64,000 nt of DNA from Youngiibacter multivorans (GTDB lineage Bacteria > Bacillota > Clostridia > Clostridiales > Clostridiaceae): the NCBI RefSeq assembly GCF_017873395.1, contig NZ_JAGGKC010000021.1, positions 1 to 64,000 on the forward strand, read 5' to 3'. This document shows, one piece after another, positions 41,976 to 50,684 of this stretch (position 1 is the stretch's first letter; every line of letters begins with the position of its first letter). Made by a program: the position numbers and the translations under genes. The notes beneath the pieces are model-generated. The model was given only the letters and a program-made list of their open reading frames with translations, ran no database searches and was not told where the DNA came from.

Positions 41976-43043
41976 TCAAATTCCCCGGGAAGAATCCTCC
42001 CCGCAGCGCCTGTAGAAGCTGAAGCCTTCCAAAACATCCTTCGACCCTTCGCCGCACTCAATGAAGAAACCGCTGCCCGATGCCACCTTAAGTGTCTCAT
42101 GGATATCGATGACCACAGGTCCGTCGGGGCTTAGTTCAAGCTCGATCCTGTCACCTTTGTTGAAAGGCACTTCCCTCTCACCGTCGAGGGCTACCATCCC
42201 CTCAGGTGCCTTCACCAATATCCTCTCATGAGGAACAATTTCCCTGTATCCTTTAAAGGCAATCTTGCTCATGACTCCAGGAGCCATGGGCACCCATGTC
42301 TCTACGCATCCTTTATCACCAAGCTCCACATATACACCGTTAGGGTCTGTCTCCTCCACAGGATGAACGCTGCCTGCAATGGCTGACATTCCAAGACAGT
42401 CTGGTTTGGCTACGGTAACCATAAGCTCACTGATGGCTGAAGGGTCGTACAGGGCCCTTGCACCGACATAGAGGTCGCTGGTTATTGCAGCATCCACAAG
42501 GGCGATATCAGTGAAAACCCCATTCTTGTATACCTTTATGCACTTTCTTCTGCTCATCTTGAGCCATTCTTTTTCCTTGTCCCTCTCTGCAACCACGGCT
42601 GCCATTCCTGCAAGGGTACCCTCCATCATCCTTGGAAATACATTGTTGGTACCTGTTGAAACAGGAATAAGCGGCACTTCACCGCAGGACTTGGCAACAG
42701 CCCTGTTGGTCCCGTCACCGCCAAGGGTTATTATGCAGGATGCTCCCATTTCATTGAGCATCCTCGCTGCATTGGTTGAATCTGCCTGGTCATTCTCAAT
42801 AAGGATATCAAGATATTTTATCTCCACATCTATCTTCATGCTTCTTTTGAGATGCTCGCAGGCTTTCTCGATTATCTGGAATGCATCGGGCATCACGCAT
42901 ATTTCCCTAAGCCCGGAAGCGTGGATCACGGACAGTATCCTCTGTATGATGTTGACCTTCTCCATGTTGTCGAATACGGTTGCCTGTGCCACAAGTCTCC
43001 TTATATCCTTTCCTGAGGACGGATTGGCGATTATACCTATCAT
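41976..43043 (-). CDS. ATP-NAD-kinase-family protein, AcoX-like
   Basis: The 355-residue protein has the NAD-kinase diacylglycerol-kinase-like fold: GGDGTNRAV, STGTNNVFP and an N-terminal IANPSSGKD. AcoX proteins of this family are found in acetoin operons, and their reaction is not firmly known. Its place between the lipoyl carrier and E1-alpha fits AcoX. Confidence 0.85.
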   Translation of the reverse strand: MIGIIANPSSGKDIRRLVAQATVFDNMEKVNIIQRILSVIHASGLREICVMPDAFQIIEKACEHLKRSMKIDVEIKYLDILIENDQADSTNAARMLNEMGASCIITLGGDGTNRAVAKSCGEVPLIPVSTGTNNVFPRMMEGTLAGMAAVVAERDKEKEWLKMSRRKCIKVYKNGVFTDIALVDAAITSDLYVGARALYDPSAISELMVTVAKPDCLGMSAIAGSVHPVEETDPNGVYVELGDKGCVETWVPMAPGVMSKIAFKGYREIVPHERILVKAPEGMVALDGEREVPFNKGDRIELELSPDGPVVIDIHETLKVASGSGFFIECGEGSKDVLEGFSFYRRCGEDSSRGI

Positions 43044-43055
43044 ATCAAGACCTTC

Positions 43056-43319
43056 CTATGAAAACTCTGAAATATCATCCCCGGGTTCGCCAAGCAGTGC
43101 AATTACAGTGCCTATAGGAACCTCTTCGCCTTCGTCAACAAGCAGCTTAAGCACAGTTCCGCTAACCTTTGCCTTGACCTGATTCGTTATCTTCTGGCTC
43201 TCCACCTCGCACAGCTCCTGATCCTCCGCAACAAGCTCGCCTTCCTTCACCAGCCATTCACTGAGCCTGATATCCGCTTCCATCATTCCAAGCTTTGGCA
43301 TGATTACCTTTTCTACCAT
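43056..43319 (-). CDS. free-standing lipoyl-carrier protein
   Basis: This 87-residue protein is a single biotinyl/lipoyl domain. The modified Lys lies in EVESQKITNQV, the typical E-x-x-K-turn being EVESQK. There is no linker to a catalytic domain. It is the first gene of the operon and the only lipoyl domain in it, so it probably shuttles acyl groups between E1 and the separate E2 core. ATG 43319 is 7 bases after GAGGAGG. Confidence 0.92.
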   Translation of the reverse strand: MVEKVIMPKLGMMEADIRLSEWLVKEGELVAEDQELCEVESQKITNQVKAKVSGTVLKLLVDEGEEVPIGTVIALLGEPGDDISEFS

Positions 43320-43364
43320 TTCCATACCTCCTCTTCATGTTTTCTCACAATTGACTACAGTTTC

Positions 43365-43393
43365 AGGTTAACAATACGGAAATTTATTGTCAA
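43365..43393 (-). promoter_or_regulatory. promoter of the dehydrogenase operon
   Basis: The minus strand has TTGACA, a 17-base spacer and TAACCT. The -35 box is inside the 22-bp palindrome listed separately, so this looks like a repressible promoter. No sigma-54 site is seen here, although acetoin operons often have one. Confidence 0.6.
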
Positions 43394-43406
43394 ACTACTG
43401 ACAATA
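43385..43406. promoter_or_regulatory. 22-bp palindromic operator candidate
   Basis: TATTGTCA-N6-TGACAATA has perfect 8-bp arms over the -35 box of the dehydrogenase operon. The regulator is unknown; GntR- or TetR-type dimers bind sites of this shape. Confidence 0.6.
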
Positions 43407-43743
43407 TTGCGATAATTCAAATTATCTGATAAATCGAGCTGTACTATCATTATTGATGAAATGACAAAACCGAAAGACTCACAATGTATTAAAAGTACGC
43501 AGATCATATCAAGTATAGACATGTATTCTTGAAATGATTGACTTGGATTAGACTTTCCTCAAAAAATAATATACATTTCCCCACTGGTTTACAGTAATTT
43601 CAGATATCGCACCGTTTATACATTTTATTCATGGTCCATTAATATTCTTTCCAAAGAGGTAAACTTAATTATAGAACTGATTTTTCTTCAAGGTCAGTCT
43701 TTGTTGTTTGAGAATTTCAGAGGCTTCCAATGTTTTCTCAAAG

Positions 43744-43767
43744 AAAAAAGGATGGTCTCCCATCCTT
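43744..43767 (-). terminator. terminator of the met operon
   Basis: AAGGATG/CATCCTT around GGAGAC, followed by TTTTTTC on the minus strand, 14 bases after the metH stop. Confidence 0.85.
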
Positions 43768-43780
43768 GAATCTGTCCGTC

Positions 43781-46159
43781 CTATTGCCTGAATACCTCAG
43801 CTGCAACAAGAACTCCTGCCCTTGCGTCCTTGCAGTAGTAGTCGGCTCCTATTGACTTGGCATAGCTTTCGGTAAGAACCGCGCCGCCTACGAAGACCTT
43901 CACACCAGGAACTTCCTTCCTTAATGCCAGGATCGTCTCCTCCATGGAGGAGACTGTCGTAGTCATTAGGGCTGAAAGGCCAACCAGTTTTACGCTCCTT
44001 GCCTTTACTGCCTCGACGATAGCTTCTGTCGGCACATCCTTGCCAAGGTCAATTATCTCATAACCATAGTTCTCAAGGAGTACCCTTGCCAGGTTCTTGC
44101 CGATGTCGTGTATGTCACCCCGGACCGTTGCCATGACAATCGTGCCCTTTGTTTCAAGTTTCTCGCTTCCTGCTGTCAGACGCGCCCTGATGGTCTCGAA
44201 TGAGGTTCCGGCGGTCTCTGCCGCCCTTATGAGCTGTGGAAGGAATATTGTCTTTTCCTCGAACAGCCTTCCCACCTCGTCAAGTGCAGGCACGATATGG
44301 TTATCGACAACTGAGAGTGGAGGTTCCTTTTCAAGAAGTGATTTCGTTATCTCAAGGATTCCTTTGGAATCCCCTTCGAGGAGCATCTCCCTGAAGGACT
44401 TTGAAGCTCCCTCCTTCCTGATTTCTTCCTTCTTCACAGGATTCAGCTTATTATTGTAGGCGATGTAGTCTACAGCTCCATCATCTATACCGGCAAGCAC
44501 GTTGAACGCCTTAAGTGTGTCAACTATCCCTTCCGCACCCGGGTTGATTATTACGGTATCAAGCCCTGAGGTAAGTGCCATCGCAAAGTACGTCCTGTTG
44601 ATAAGCGCCCTGAAGGGAAGCCCGAAGGATACGTTGCTTAGCCCCAGTGTAGTAAGTGCCCTGGTTTCAGACTTGACCCACCTCATGGCATGAAGTGTCT
44701 CCATTACTGCCTTCTGCTGAGCCGATGCCGTAAGCACCAGGCAGTCTATGAGCAGCCTTCCTTCATCTATTCCGTACTTCTTTGCTTCATCTATTAGATT
44801 TTTCGCTACCTTTGTCCTTCCTTTCGCATCGTCAGGAATCCCTTCATCGTCAAGGCACAGCGCAACAACAAAGGCACCATACTTCTTGACTATCGGGTAT
44901 ATGGATTCCATTGAAGACTTCTTGCCGTTGACGGAATTGACAATTGCCACTCCCGAATATCGCCTCAGAGCCTTCTCAAGGACCTCCGGCTTGGTCGAGT
45001 CGAACTGCAGAGGAGCATCAACAAGACCGCTCATCCCATCTATTATCTGTGTCATATAGCCTGATTCGTCTATCTGAGGTAGCGATGTATTGACATCAAG
45101 CACCTCAGCGCCTTTCTGGACCTGCTCGAAAGCTACTTTAACAGCAGCCAGAGGATTGCCTGCCACGAACTGCTCCTTGAGCGCTTTGTTTCCTGAAGGG
45201 TTTATCCTTTCTCCGATAAGGGTGACCTTACCGTCAAGGCATACTGACCTCTGGGCGGAGCAGACAAATCTCTTGAGTGACTTTTGCTCACGCTTTTTAT
45301 AGCTTCCTCTTGCGTCAAGAAGCCTTGCCGTATATAGAGGTGTAGTCCCACAGCATCCTCCAATGACTGATACTCCAATCTCAGCGAAAAGCTTCGCTGA
45401 TTCCAGGAAGTCCTCCGCTGTCACTGAATATCTGGATACTCCGTGTTCTGTTATGGGAAGTCCGGCATTTGCCTGAACCATCACAGGAGTATTTGTAGCC
45501 GAAAGTACCCTCTGAACTATCGGAAGGAGCTCCTTAGGCCCAAGGGAACAGTTGACGCCAAGTGCATCGACTCCCAGAGCATCAAGGGACATGGCCATTA
45601 TTTCAGGGCTTGTTCCTGTGAGCGTATTGCCATCGTCCGAGAAGGTCATGGTTGCAAATACAGGAAGGCTTGAATTCTCTTTGGCAGCAAGTACTGCCGC
45701 CCTCATCTCACCAAGGTCAGACATGGTCTCGATAAGTATAAGGTCAGCCCCCGCCTTCTCTCCTGCAACTACCTGCTCTTTGAACAGGTCGTAAGCCTCC
45801 TCGAAATCAAGAAGGCCGATTGGCTTCATCATTCGTCCTACAGGCCCCATATCCAATGCAACAAGGGTTTTTGTACCCTTTGCTGCATCCTTTGCAATAC
45901 CTACGGCAGCTGTAATGACCTCTTCCGTGGAATGGCCTGTCTCATAAAGCTTATAGGAATTGGCCCCGAAGGTGTTGGTGGTTATGATGTCAGCTCCGGC
46001 TTCAATATATTCGGCATGTATCTTCTTTATGAGCTCAGGCCTTTCGAGGTTCAGAAGCTCGGGATTCTGTCCCGGCTTCATTCCATAGGCCTGAAGCATG
46101 GTTCCCATGGCTCCGTCGAATAGGAGCATGTCTTCCCCAAGTCTCTTAAGTTTGTTCAT
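43781..46159 (-). CDS. metH: cobalamin-dependent methionine synthase, short form
   Basis: This 792-residue MetH has the homocysteine-binding barrel (GAMGTML; the zinc ligands GVNCSLGP and GGCCGTTP), the pterin-binding domain (GERINPSGNKALKE) and the cobalamin cap and binding domains (RGDIHDIGKN, the B12 His, about residues 680-690). It lacks the C-terminal AdoMet-dependent reactivation domain, which is encoded by the gene just upstream. It transfers methyl from 5-methyl-THF to homocysteine. ATG 46159 has GGGAG 8 bases upstream; the GTG at 46168 overlaps that site. Confidence 0.95.
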   Translation of the reverse strand: MNKLKRLGEDMLLFDGAMGTMLQAYGMKPGQNPELLNLERPELIKKIHAEYIEAGADIITTNTFGANSYKLYETGHSTEEVITAAVGIAKDAAKGTKTLVALDMGPVGRMMKPIGLLDFEEAYDLFKEQVVAGEKAGADLILIETMSDLGEMRAAVLAAKENSSLPVFATMTFSDDGNTLTGTSPEIMAMSLDALGVDALGVNCSLGPKELLPIVQRVLSATNTPVMVQANAGLPITEHGVSRYSVTAEDFLESAKLFAEIGVSVIGGCCGTTPLYTARLLDARGSYKKREQKSLKRFVCSAQRSVCLDGKVTLIGERINPSGNKALKEQFVAGNPLAAVKVAFEQVQKGAEVLDVNTSLPQIDESGYMTQIIDGMSGLVDAPLQFDSTKPEVLEKALRRYSGVAIVNSVNGKKSSMESIYPIVKKYGAFVVALCLDDEGIPDDAKGRTKVAKNLIDEAKKYGIDEGRLLIDCLVLTASAQQKAVMETLHAMRWVKSETRALTTLGLSNVSFGLPFRALINRTYFAMALTSGLDTVIINPGAEGIVDTLKAFNVLAGIDDGAVDYIAYNNKLNPVKKEEIRKEGASKSFREMLLEGDSKGILEITKSLLEKEPPLSVVDNHIVPALDEVGRLFEEKTIFLPQLIRAAETAGTSFETIRARLTAGSEKLETKGTIVMATVRGDIHDIGKNLARVLLENYGYEIIDLGKDVPTEAIVEAVKARSVKLVGLSALMTTTVSSMEETILALRKEVPGVKVFVGGAVLTESYAKSIGADYYCKDARAGVLVAAEVFRQ

Positions 46160-46835
46160 CAGTTGCACTCCCCTGTCTTCTTGACGTGCAGTCGTCTTTC
46201 AGGCTGCAGTCATCGCAGCTTTCATTGCCGCAAAAGTGGTCATTTCGCTTTTCAGTTTCTCCATCAAGTATCCCAAGTATGGCAACAATTGACTTCCTCG
46301 GTGTCATCAGCATGGTTTCAGTGAGATGGATCCCTATCCTTTTTTCAGCCTTCAGTTCCTCGAGGATCATCTTGTTTGTATCAAGAGGCAGGTCCCCGTA
46401 GCCTGGTGCGAACCTGAAGGTTAACGTCTGGTTCGGCTTGAGGTTGCCCTCGATCTCCTTCTGGCAAAGGTCTGCGTAGCCTTCAACAAGAGCTGATGCG
46501 CAGGCATCGGCAATCATCCCTGCTGTGGCAGACTGAAGCTTCTTGAGCTGGATGATGCGTTCAGCCTGGGGTCCTATGGTACATGCCATGATATAGGCCG
46601 TCTTTGCATTAGAAAGTATCCTTCTTATGTTCCTGCCGGTAAGCTCTATTCCGGTTCCGGCAAGTCTTATGCAATCCTCTGAAAATTCAAGGTCATAGCT
46701 TCCATAGGTCCATTTGCCCTTTGCAGATTCTTCAAGCTCTTTTATTATCTCAAGCATCTCTCCCATTGTCTTGTCATCAGGAGGATTAGCGCCGTATCCA
46801 AGATACCTGGCCGCTTCCTTAAGGTCCGCTATCAT
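46146..46835 (-). CDS. methionine synthase reactivation-domain protein
   Basis: The 229-residue protein corresponds to the AdoMet-binding activation domain of long MetH, made as a separate polypeptide. The AdoMet-binding RFAPGYGDLP and later TPRKSIVAILG are conserved. The C-terminal tail is Cys-rich (CGNESCDDCSLKDDC), suggesting a metal or redox site not present in E. coli MetH. It overlaps metF by 4 bp and metH by 14 bp. Confidence 0.92.
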   Translation of the reverse strand: MIADLKEAARYLGYGANPPDDKTMGEMLEIIKELEESAKGKWTYGSYDLEFSEDCIRLAGTGIELTGRNIRRILSNAKTAYIMACTIGPQAERIIQLKKLQSATAGMIADACASALVEGYADLCQKEIEGNLKPNQTLTFRFAPGYGDLPLDTNKMILEELKAEKRIGIHLTETMLMTPRKSIVAILGILDGETEKRNDHFCGNESCDDCSLKDDCTSRRQGSATDEQT

Positions 46836-47731
46836 CTTGATGCTTCCTTCTTGGCTCCTGAATACCTCACCGTGGATATGCTTTCCATTATCCTTCTTGT
46901 CGGCTCTGGCTTGTTCATGGTATATATGTGCACACCCTCGATTCCAAAGGAAAGAAGGTCGACAATCTGGTCAACTGCATAGGCTATTCCCGCTTCCTGC
47001 AGTGATTTCGGGTCATGCTCATACCTGTCAAGGATCCTCAGGAATTTAGGAGGCATGTTGCAGCCTGATATCTCCTGGATCCTCTTGACCTGGTTGATGT
47101 TGAGCACTGGAAGTATTCCTGCAATTACAGGCTTCTCGATACCCACAAGGTCCATCTTCTCCCTAAACTGGTAGAAGAGCTCATTGTCGAAGAAAAGCTG
47201 GGTGACAAGGAAATCAACTCCGTGGTCAACCTTCTGCTTGAGGTACTTCAGGTCATCAACCTTGTTCCTTGTCTCCACATGTCCCTCAGGATAGCATGCC
47301 GCACCTATTGAAAATCCGCCGAAATCCCTGATTTCATCAATCAGCTCATAGGCATATTTGTATTCAGGCTTCCAGTTCTTGTCCTGCATGAAGGAATCAG
47401 GTATGTCACCGCGAAGTGCAAGTATGTTCTCTATCCCGCTGTCTTTGATATCCTGCAGCATTTGGCGGATAGTATCCTTAGTCGAGGTCACGCAGGTAAG
47501 GTGGGCTATGGACTCTATGCCGAAATCCTTCTTCACCCTCGATGCGATCTCAACTGTATGTCCCTGTGATGAGCCGCCTGCTCCATAGGTGACGGATATG
47601 AAGTCGGGGGAAAGTCCCCTCAGCTTTTCAAGTGTCTCAAAAATCGTCTCCATCGGATATGTTGTCTTTGGCGGAAATATTTCGAAAGACACCGTAGTGT
47701 TTCCTTTTCCAAGCATGTCCCTTATTTTCAT
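46832..47731 (-). CDS. metF: 5,10-methylenetetrahydrofolate reductase
   Basis: This 299-residue flavoprotein TIM barrel has FEIFPPK near the start, VTYGAGG, THLTCV, ILALRGDIP, and VTQLFFDNE. It makes 5-methyl-THF for MetH. It is the first gene of the met operon and lies 40-180 bases downstream of a SAM-I riboswitch. The length is normal for the class without a C-terminal regulatory domain. Confidence 0.95.
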   Translation of the reverse strand: MKIRDMLGKGNTTVSFEIFPPKTTYPMETIFETLEKLRGLSPDFISVTYGAGGSSQGHTVEIASRVKKDFGIESIAHLTCVTSTKDTIRQMLQDIKDSGIENILALRGDIPDSFMQDKNWKPEYKYAYELIDEIRDFGGFSIGAACYPEGHVETRNKVDDLKYLKQKVDHGVDFLVTQLFFDNELFYQFREKMDLVGIEKPVIAGILPVLNINQVKRIQEISGCNMPPKFLRILDRYEHDPKSLQEAGIAYAVDQIVDLLSFGIEGVHIYTMNKPEPTRRIMESISTVRYSGAKKEASR

Positions 47732-47772
47732 TAGTTTCCCTCTCCCCTTTTGACTGACGCTTAGTGCGCTTA

Positions 47773-47912
47773 TAAAAAAACTCCGCCTGTTGGCAGAGTT
47801 AAATCACGACATTCTCATCTCCCGGCCATAACCGCTGGATTTGGCACCACGCCTAAAGGCAGGTTGCCGGATTTCATAGGGCCAGTTCCCTCCATCGCTC
47901 TCGATAAGCAGA
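47773..47912 (-). promoter_or_regulatory. SAM-I (S-box) riboswitch with terminator
   Basis: On the minus strand the leader has the conserved S-box core: TTATCGAGAG, GATGGAGGGA, ACTGGCCC, ATGAAATCCGGCAACC, GGTGCCAAATCC and GATGAGAA, running from about 47909 to 47814. It is followed by a terminator, AACTCTGCC-AACA-GGCGGAGTTTTTTT (47774-47800). High SAM should end transcription before metF. Confidence 0.95.
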
Positions 47913-47945
47913 CATCTGTCCGCGTCAAGTATATGTTTTTACAAG

Positions 47946-47975
47946 ATTATATACAAATTGTTCATACCCTGTCAA
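47946..47975 (-). promoter_or_regulatory. promoter of the met operon
   Basis: TTGACA, an 18-base spacer and TATAAT on the minus strand, with the -35 box inside the 3' end of aroK. The transcription start is expected about 30 bases before the riboswitch core. Confidence 0.75.
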
Positions 47976-48456
47976 GAATATTGACAGCATTCTTCAAGGT
48001 TTCGTCCGGATTGCCTGAATTGTCCAGGACTATGTCGGCATAGCTTCTGTAAAGGGAGATCCTTTCCTCATATAGCCTCCTGATGCGGCTGGCGTCATCC
48101 TTTAGAAGCGGTCTGCCGGAAAAATCCGTTCTCTTCATTATCGTATCTACCGGAGTATCCAGGAATACGACCTTTCCGCTGCCCTTGAGAAGTGTTATTC
48201 CACCCTGTCTCAAGACCGCACCACCGCCAGTTGATATCACGGTATTCTCAAGAAGAGACGCCTTCATACAGACTTCTTCCTCCAGGTCCCTGAAATAGCT
48301 CTCGCCTGATTCCCTGAAAATGTCGGTTATGCTCCGTCCTGTCTCCTCCTCGATTATGCAGTCGAGGTCCCGAAAGTCCATTTCAAGAGCCAGTGCAAGA
48401 CTTTTTCCGATCGTTGTCTTCCCGCTGCCAGGCATTCCTATCAATATGATGTTCAT
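47962..48456 (-). CDS. aroK: shikimate kinase
   Basis: The 164-residue kinase has the P-loop GMPGSGKTTIG, DLDCIIEEETG (Asp for shikimate and magnesium), ISTGGGAV and RPLL. It phosphorylates shikimate in the fifth step of aromatic synthesis. It is the last gene of the aro operon; its 3' end also carries the -35 box of the met promoter. Confidence 0.93.
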   Translation of the reverse strand: MNIILIGMPGSGKTTIGKSLALALEMDFRDLDCIIEEETGRSITDIFRESGESYFRDLEEEVCMKASLLENTVISTGGGAVLRQGGITLLKGSGKVVFLDTPVDTIMKRTDFSGRPLLKDDASRIRRLYEERISLYRSYADIVLDNSGNPDETLKNAVNILDRV

Positions 48457-48461
48457 ACTTT

Positions 48462-49619
48462 TCAGGCACCCCCGTCGGCCTTGTAGCTTCCGAGTATCCT
48501 GAAGCTTTCGCTGTTTTCAATAAGCTCCGCCACAACATCATCCATGTTCCCGTAGGCAAGGCTTCCTGTGAAGTCCGTAAAGAACCTGTATTCCCAGCCC
48601 TTTCCCGCAACAGGCCTGGATTCTATCTTAAGGAGGTTCAGGCCCCTTGATGTGAAGCAGGAGAGCATCCTGTGGAGGCTGCCGACTTCATGCCTAAGGG
48701 TGAACATGACACTTATCTTGTCGCTGCCCTTCCTTGATTCCATGGCCTTGGACACTATAACGAACCTGGTGTGGTTGTGCTCGTTGGAATTTATCCCTTC
48801 TGAAAGAATTGAGAGCCCGTATATCTCTGCTGCCCGCCTGCTTGCTATTGCAGCCTTTGACACATCCTTGGACTCAGCGACTTTCTTTGCGCTTTCTGCA
48901 GTGTTTTCCATGATATTGCGCCGCCACGCAGGATGCTTCGCAAGGAAGCCCTCTGACTGAAGGAATCCCTGCTCGTGGGAATATACGTCCGACAGGGTAT
49001 CGAGACTTGCTCCCTCTGGTGCCATGAGACAGTGTCCTATCCTAATGGTCTTCTCTCCTACCATGTAGCAGTTGTATTTAGACATAAGGTCGAAAACCTG
49101 CACAATCGAACCCGTTGAATTGTTCTCGATAGGCAGGACTCCGTAGTCCGCTTCTCCTCTGTCCAAAGTCTTGAACACATCCTCGAAGGTCGTCACGTTT
49201 GACTTTTTGACAGACTCACCGAAGAAGTTTATGCAGGCTTCCTCACCGTACGCTCCGGGCTGTCCCTGATAAACCACGGAAGGGTCAGGTATCTCGTCAC
49301 GCATGGCTTCCATGGCAGACTTGTATGCGTTGTAATCCGGATGTACACCAGGTCCCATGAGCATGTGCTGTTCATGCCTGCTGTGGCTCATGAGAAGCTC
49401 AAAGAATCTGGTTGCTCCTGATTCAAGACCTGTTCCTTTTACTTTATCTATCTTCTCCTCAAGCAGCAGCTTCTCCCTTTCAGGGTCGAATACCTGCATA
49501 CCCCTTACCTTCTTGTATTCACCTATCCTCTTTGCTACATCCATACGCCTGGCGTAAAGGTCGAGAAGCTTTTCATCTATTTCGTCTATTTCACTTCGCA
49601 TAGCCTTGAGTTCATCCAA
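48462..49619 (-). CDS. pheA: bifunctional chorismate mutase/prephenate dehydratase
   Basis: The 385-residue enzyme has an AroQ-type chorismate mutase (about residues 1-85, ARRMDVAKRIGEYK), a prephenate dehydratase domain (YQGQPGAYGEEAC, PIENNSTGS, HNHTRFVIV), and a C-terminal ACT domain for Phe feedback (RHEVGSLHRML, ESRPVAG). TTG 49619 is 8 bases after AGGAGG; the GTG at 49628 touches that site. This step commits chorismate to phenylalanine, in line with a Phe-rich leader before the operon. Confidence 0.94.
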   Translation of the reverse strand: MDELKAMRSEIDEIDEKLLDLYARRMDVAKRIGEYKKVRGMQVFDPEREKLLLEEKIDKVKGTGLESGATRFFELLMSHSRHEQHMLMGPGVHPDYNAYKSAMEAMRDEIPDPSVVYQGQPGAYGEEACINFFGESVKKSNVTTFEDVFKTLDRGEADYGVLPIENNSTGSIVQVFDLMSKYNCYMVGEKTIRIGHCLMAPEGASLDTLSDVYSHEQGFLQSEGFLAKHPAWRRNIMENTAESAKKVAESKDVSKAAIASRRAAEIYGLSILSEGINSNEHNHTRFVIVSKAMESRKGSDKISVMFTLRHEVGSLHRMLSCFTSRGLNLLKIESRPVAGKGWEYRFFTDFTGSLAYGNMDDVVAELIENSESFRILGSYKADGGA

Positions 49620-49631
49620 TGCATCCACCTC

Positions 49632-50684
49632 CTAAAGTCCCAGCACCTCACAGATTGCAAGCGCCGCTGCTGCCTCGATAACCGGTACAGCCCGGTGCAC
49701 TATGCACGGGTCGTGCCTTCCTTCAATGGCAATTTCCGAGTCCTCCAAAGTCTTCATGTTCATTGTCTTCTGGGGAAGACCTATGGAGGATGTGGGCTTT
49801 ATGACAACCGAGAAAACCACAGGCATGCCGTTGGTTATGCCTCCGTTGATTCCACCGTTGTTGTTGGTGGAAGTGATTACCTTGCCGTCCCTGTACAGGA
49901 ACTGGTCGTTAGCCTCGCTCCCCTTCATCCTCGCCATATCGAACCCGGTGCCGAATTCTATTCCCTTGACCGCCGGTACTGCAAACATACTGAGTGAAAG
50001 AAGGCTCTCAACGCTGTCTCTGCCCGGAGTACCCTTACCTGCCGGAAGGCCGTCTATGACGCACTCGATTATCCCGCCGACTGAATCATGTTCATCCTTA
50101 GCTTTTCTTATCGCTTCCTTCATAAGCTCGCCTTTTGCGTCATCAACTACAGGAAATCCCTTGTCTGCGACACCCTGAAGTATTGACGGGTCAGCTTCAG
50201 TGAGCCTTGATGGAATATCCTCAATTCCTGCTATCTCCCTGATCCTTGCCCTGACGGTTATTCCTGACTCCTTAAGCATAAGCTTTGCAACTGCTCCTGC
50301 AAATACCAGAGGAGCCGTTATCCTTCCTGAGAAGTGGCCGCTGCCCCTGTGGTCGTTGAAGCCCTGATACCTTATGTAACCTGAATAATCGGCATGACCG
50401 GGTCTCGCAAGTACCTTCATGGCTTCGTAGTCGCGTGAACGGGTATCGCTGTTCTCTATGATTCCACAGAGAGGTGTTCCGGTCGCCCTGCCCTCGAATA
50501 CCCCTGAAAGGATCTTGACTGAGTCAGCTTCCTTCCTAGGCGTAGACAGGTCGTTCTGACCAGGCTTTCTCCTGTCCATCTCTTTCGATATGAAGTCCAT
50601 GTCCATTGCAAGGCCTGGTCTGACGCCCTCCAGCACCACTCCAATTGCAGGACCATGGCTCTCCCCGAATATCATATGCTTCAT
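49632..50684 (-). CDS. aroC: chorismate synthase
   Basis: The 350-residue enzyme begins with FGESHGPAIGVVLEG and has RPGHADYSGYIRYQGFNDHRGSGH-type signatures (residues about 92-115) and the C-terminal RHDPCIVHRAVPV. It makes chorismate from EPSP with reduced FMN. Its start overlaps aroB by 4 bp. Confidence 0.95.
   Translation of the reverse strand: MKHMIFGESHGPAIGVVLEGVRPGLAMDMDFISKEMDRRKPGQNDLSTPRKEADSVKILSGVFEGRATGTPLCGIIENSDTRSRDYEAMKVLARPGHADYSGYIRYQGFNDHRGSGHFSGRITAPLVFAGAVAKLMLKESGITVRARIREIAGIEDIPSRLTEADPSILQGVADKGFPVVDDAKGELMKEAIRKAKDEHDSVGGIIECVIDGLPAGKGTPGRDSVESLLSLSMFAVPAVKGIEFGTGFDMARMKGSEANDQFLYRDGKVITSTNNNGGINGGITNGMPVVFSVVIKPTSSIGLPQKTMNMKTLEDSEIAIEGRHDPCIVHRAVPVIEAAAALAICEVLGL

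Larger units (their letters stand above)
43320..43780. other. 461-base intergenic region between metH and the dehydrogenase operon
   Basis: It contains the promoter and palindrome of the dehydrogenase operon (43365-43406) and the metH terminator (43744-43767). Bases 43420-43735 are A/T rich; I see a weak TCAAG/CTTGA inverted repeat near 43512 but no gene. Confidence 0.6.

Noticed and set aside
43320..43560. Sigma-54 promoter for the dehydrogenase operon
   Set aside because: No TGGCA-N7-TTGC pattern is present; a sigma-70-type TTGACA promoter fits instead.
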